Shown: positions 61,743 to 64,000 of the stretch, piece after piece
How positions within the stretch are numbered: the first letter of the stretch is position 1
Layout of the letters: each line of letters opens with the position of its first letter
Assembly (NCBI GenBank): GCA_030063045.1
Contig: JAQSEB010000097.1
Coordinates: 434,001 to 498,000 of the forward strand
Reading direction: 5' to 3'
Source of the DNA: Pratylenchus scribneri
Lineage: Eukaryota; Nematoda; Chromadorea; Rhabditida; Pratylenchidae
Length of the DNA stretch: 64,000 nucleotides
Position numbers and translations under genes: made by a program
Notes under the pieces: generated by a model
Database searches by the model: none
What the model was told of the DNA's origin: nothing
What the model saw: the letters and a program-made list of their open reading frames with translations, nothing else

Positions 61743-63212
61743 TTATACAGAATTCCGCCGATTATCATGGCCATCGGTAATTAATGCTATATAAATTTTC
61801 GAAACATGTGCAATCATTTCTTGTTCACTTTTTAACATTATTTTACGCCCCATGAATTCCTCAATTTCCTCTTTTCTCCCATTTTTCATTTTTTCGGCCC
61901 ATTCCATGTTCAATTTATTTTTATATCCCATAATTTTCATTTGCATTTTAATCTCTCTAATCGCATGCATTTTTAACATCATATCATCAGAAAGTTCGGC
62001 TTTTGCATTTGTACTTTCGTCATAATCTTTTCCTTCAATTTCCTCATTTTCAATATAGCCAAAAGCCAATAAACCACCATATGCAAAGTTTCCAACAATT
62101 TCTTGAACAATGGGAACCTTTCTGGCATAATATTTCATCTGCAAATAATTTATAAAATTTAGGTTAGGTAATTTTCCAAATTATTGAATCAAATTCATCA
62201 GCTTAAGAATTTTCTAAAAAGATACTTTTTGTTTCAAAAGTTTTTTCACATCAAAAAAGTCTATTTTTTGCATAAAAAGTAGTTTTATTTCTAATAAATC
62301 AAAAATCGGTTTTAGATCCTATAAACCTTATATCAATTTGTAGATCTCATCGAGACACATCGAACGATATAAAACATGTCAGGTTTTGGTCCAAAATTAA
62401 TATTTCAACCCAAGAACTGGAAAATGGCGTAAACGGTTTAAGCTCGCTCTATTCCGATCTAAATTTTTTTTCTCGATGAGATCTACAAAATGGAATAAGG
62501 TTTGTAGTGTCTAAAACCGGTTTTTGATTTATTAGAAACAAAAAAACTACTTTTGATGCAAAAGATTTTGTAATGCAAAAACTTTTTTGATGTAAAAAAA
62601 TATTTATTCATTTTCTAATGTGAAGAATAATTTCATTTTTTTTAAATAAATCTACTTATAAATTAAATATAAAAAAAGTATGTATTATGTATATGTTGTA
62701 AATTTTTTCCTTTAACTTAATTTAGGTCTAAAATGGCAATAAAAAGGGTTACATCATTGTCGGTAAGATCTATTTTATTCACAATATTTCCAATAAAATT
62801 TTATAAATTCGACCTCTGCCAATTTCTTCAATTCTGCCTCATCATTTTCGGAATCATGTGCAAATTTTGCAGCACTCAAACCCAATTCGATCATTTCAAA
62901 ATGCAATTTAAATTGTTCCATTTCAATTAATTTTGCCAATATTGGTTCCTTCCTTTGCATTTTTAACTTATGAAGAAATTCAGTCTCTTGATTGATTAAA
63001 ATTAATTGTAAATCTTTGTGCAAAATTGGTAATTTCTCATCAATAATTGTTTTTATTTTTCCCAAATCAATGTTTTGTAAAAAATTTTCTTCATTTTTAC
63101 CAAACAATGGAATTTTCCCATCCTCATCCAATGTCAAATATTTTTGCATAAAATTCGTCAATATTTCATTCAGTAATTGATCCATTTCCCTTGGCAGACC
63201 AGATAAATCGAC
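61743..63212 (-). CDS. Unrecognised helical protein, 3' exons
   Basis: Two minus-strand exons are well supported as open frames: 63212 to 62814 (or on to 62783) and 62138 to 61743, the latter ending at TAA after NRRNSV. The first may begin at an acceptor (ATCCAAG|GTCG) or at Met 63185. Joining 62814 to 62138 at phase 0 through a weak GTCGAA donor gives ~264 residues; a GTGAAT donor at 62782 is stronger but out of phase, so a missed exon or two separate genes remain possible. The sequence is Lys/Glu/Met/Leu-rich helix (EEFMGRKIMLKSEQEMI) with a glycine patch (NFAYGGLLAFGYI). No domain was recognised. Composition resembles the N-terminal part of the poly(A) polymerase fusion, without clear homology. 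The intron carries a palindromic repeat. Confidence 0.5.
62290..62560. repeat. Palindromic repeat with CATCGAGACACATCGA core
   Basis: Outer arms AAATCAAAAATCGGTTTTAG / CTAAAACCGGTTTTTGATT and inner GTAGATCTCATCGAGA / CTCGATGAGATCTAC are inverted around ~62425. It lies within the presumed intron of the unrecognised minus-strand gene. Confidence 0.85.
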
Positions 63213-63339
63213 CTTGGATAAAAATTTTAAATTGATTACTTTTTTATATTAAATATATTTTTGTTGGGGTGCGAATTTTTTTTTTGTCCATAAATTTGCA
63301 TTTATTTGTCCATAAAATACAGTTTTGTAACTTTCTTCA

Positions 63340-63600
63340 TATTTTTTCTTAGACCCACAAACCGCTTATATCCATTTTATAGAGCTCATCGAGACGCATC
63401 GATTGATTTTGGTTTGTTGGGGTTTGGTTCATAACCAAAAGAGTTATATACCAATAGTCATAATATGGTTTAAACGGTTTAATACTTTGAATTTTGGCTA
63501 AACCGCGACTAATTATATATCACCGACGCGTCTCAATGAGCTCTATAAAATGGGTATAAGGTTTGGGGGTCTAATAAGATCAAATGAAAAAGATATCCAA
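63340..63600. repeat. Palindromic repeat with CATCGAGACGCATCGATTG core
   Basis: Arms TAGACCCACAAACCGCTTAT.. / ..ATAAGGTTTGGGGGTCTA and ATAGAGCTCATCGAGACGC / GCGTCTCAATGAGCTCTAT are inverted around ~63470, with GGTTTAAACGGTTTAA at the centre. Confidence 0.88.
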
Positions 63601-63718
63601 TAAAAACTGATTTATGGGCAGAAAATGTTTTTTCATTTTTGTTGTAATATTCCCTTTTTTTGAATAATTCTTTGAAGAAATTTCATGAGGAGAAAATATA
63701 AATCCTAGTGCTGTAAAC

Positions 63719-63993
63719 TAGTGCTCGTCGCTAAGTTGTCTGATCCGGATTGTATGTCTCTTCAGAGCCTTAGTGATAAATGTGATTCTCTCGTCGGGTA
63801 AAGAACACAAAAAACACAAAGAAACACATGTATTTTTGTGCGAGTATAGAGTGATGATGTCACCCAAGCTCAGCAAAATACATGTGTTTCTTTTGTGTTT
63901 TTTGTGTTCTTTACCCGACGAGAGAATCACATTTATCACTAAGGCTCTGAAGAGACATACAATCCGGATCAGACAACTTAGCGACGAGCACTA
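63719..63993. mobile_element. Near-perfect hairpin hAT-like element at window edge
   Basis: Arms of ~118 bp (TAGTGCTCGTCGCTAAGTTG ... reversed at the right end) are almost identical inverted copies around a ~38-bp centre (63839-63876). The left flank is CTGTAAAC (63711-63718); the right flank begins CTGTAAA at 63994 and the window ends there. The near identity of the arms suggests a young insertion or strong constraint on the hairpin. Confidence 0.85.
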
Positions 63994-64000
63994 CTGTAAA

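Overview
This window is nuclear DNA from a nematode. It is very AT-rich, with long homopolymers, and its genes are split by short GT-AG introns (many 35-100 nt, acceptors ending ttTCAG or ttTTAG). The gene content is nematode-like: an SRSX-type chemoreceptor family, a polypyrimidine tract-binding protein (PTB) and secreted C-type lectin, catalase and defensin-like proteins. The base composition and the secreted proteins would suit a plant-parasitic tylenchid such as a root-knot or cyst nematode, but species cannot be read from the sequence. No rRNA, tRNA, CRISPR or bacterial operon was seen. All exon models were assembled by hand from reading frame, splice sites and intron phase.

Layout. 1-429 (+): last exons of a gene of unknown family. 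921-8507 (+): a 17-exon gene whose last ~535 codons are a poly(A) polymerase, joined in frame to ~830 codons of unrecognised charged, helical sequence; one intron carries a ~1.84 kb array of a 19-bp satellite. 8940-11508 (-): a secreted pepsin-fold protein that has lost both catalytic aspartates. 12380-15211 (-): a complete secreted catalase. 17074-19033 (+): the first half of an SRSX-like receptor, followed after a hAT-like miniature element by an annexin fragment (19676-20705). 21370-22235: a CCGG-rich palindromic element. 23517-26241 (+): a complete 346-residue SRSX-like receptor. 27404-27961 (+) and 30955-31344 (-): an inverted pair of defensin-like peptide genes. 31345-36769: a gene-poor stretch with GC-richer islands and another hAT-like element. 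36770-43965 (+): PTB, with RRM2-4 located and the 5' end not found. 45340-52965: a ~7.6 kb satellite domain made of two satellites, with an inversion in the middle and a hAT-like element inserted near its left edge. 55887-58384 (+): a secreted single-domain C-type lectin. 60096-60262 (-): an orphan coding exon. 61743-63212 (-): an unrecognised helical protein. 63719-63993: a near-perfect hairpin element at the window edge.

Two themes stand out. First, the window is rich in secreted or surface proteins typical of the host- or microbe-facing side of a nematode (catalase, lectin, defensin-like peptides, protease-like protein, chemoreceptors). Second, it is densely seeded with small non-autonomous elements. 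Five have exact 8-bp flanking duplications (four complete, one truncated by the window edge) and are hAT-like, and several sit inside introns of the genes above. A further family of palindromic repeats shares a conserved core, TCATCGAGACGCGTCGATTG, and occurs five times.
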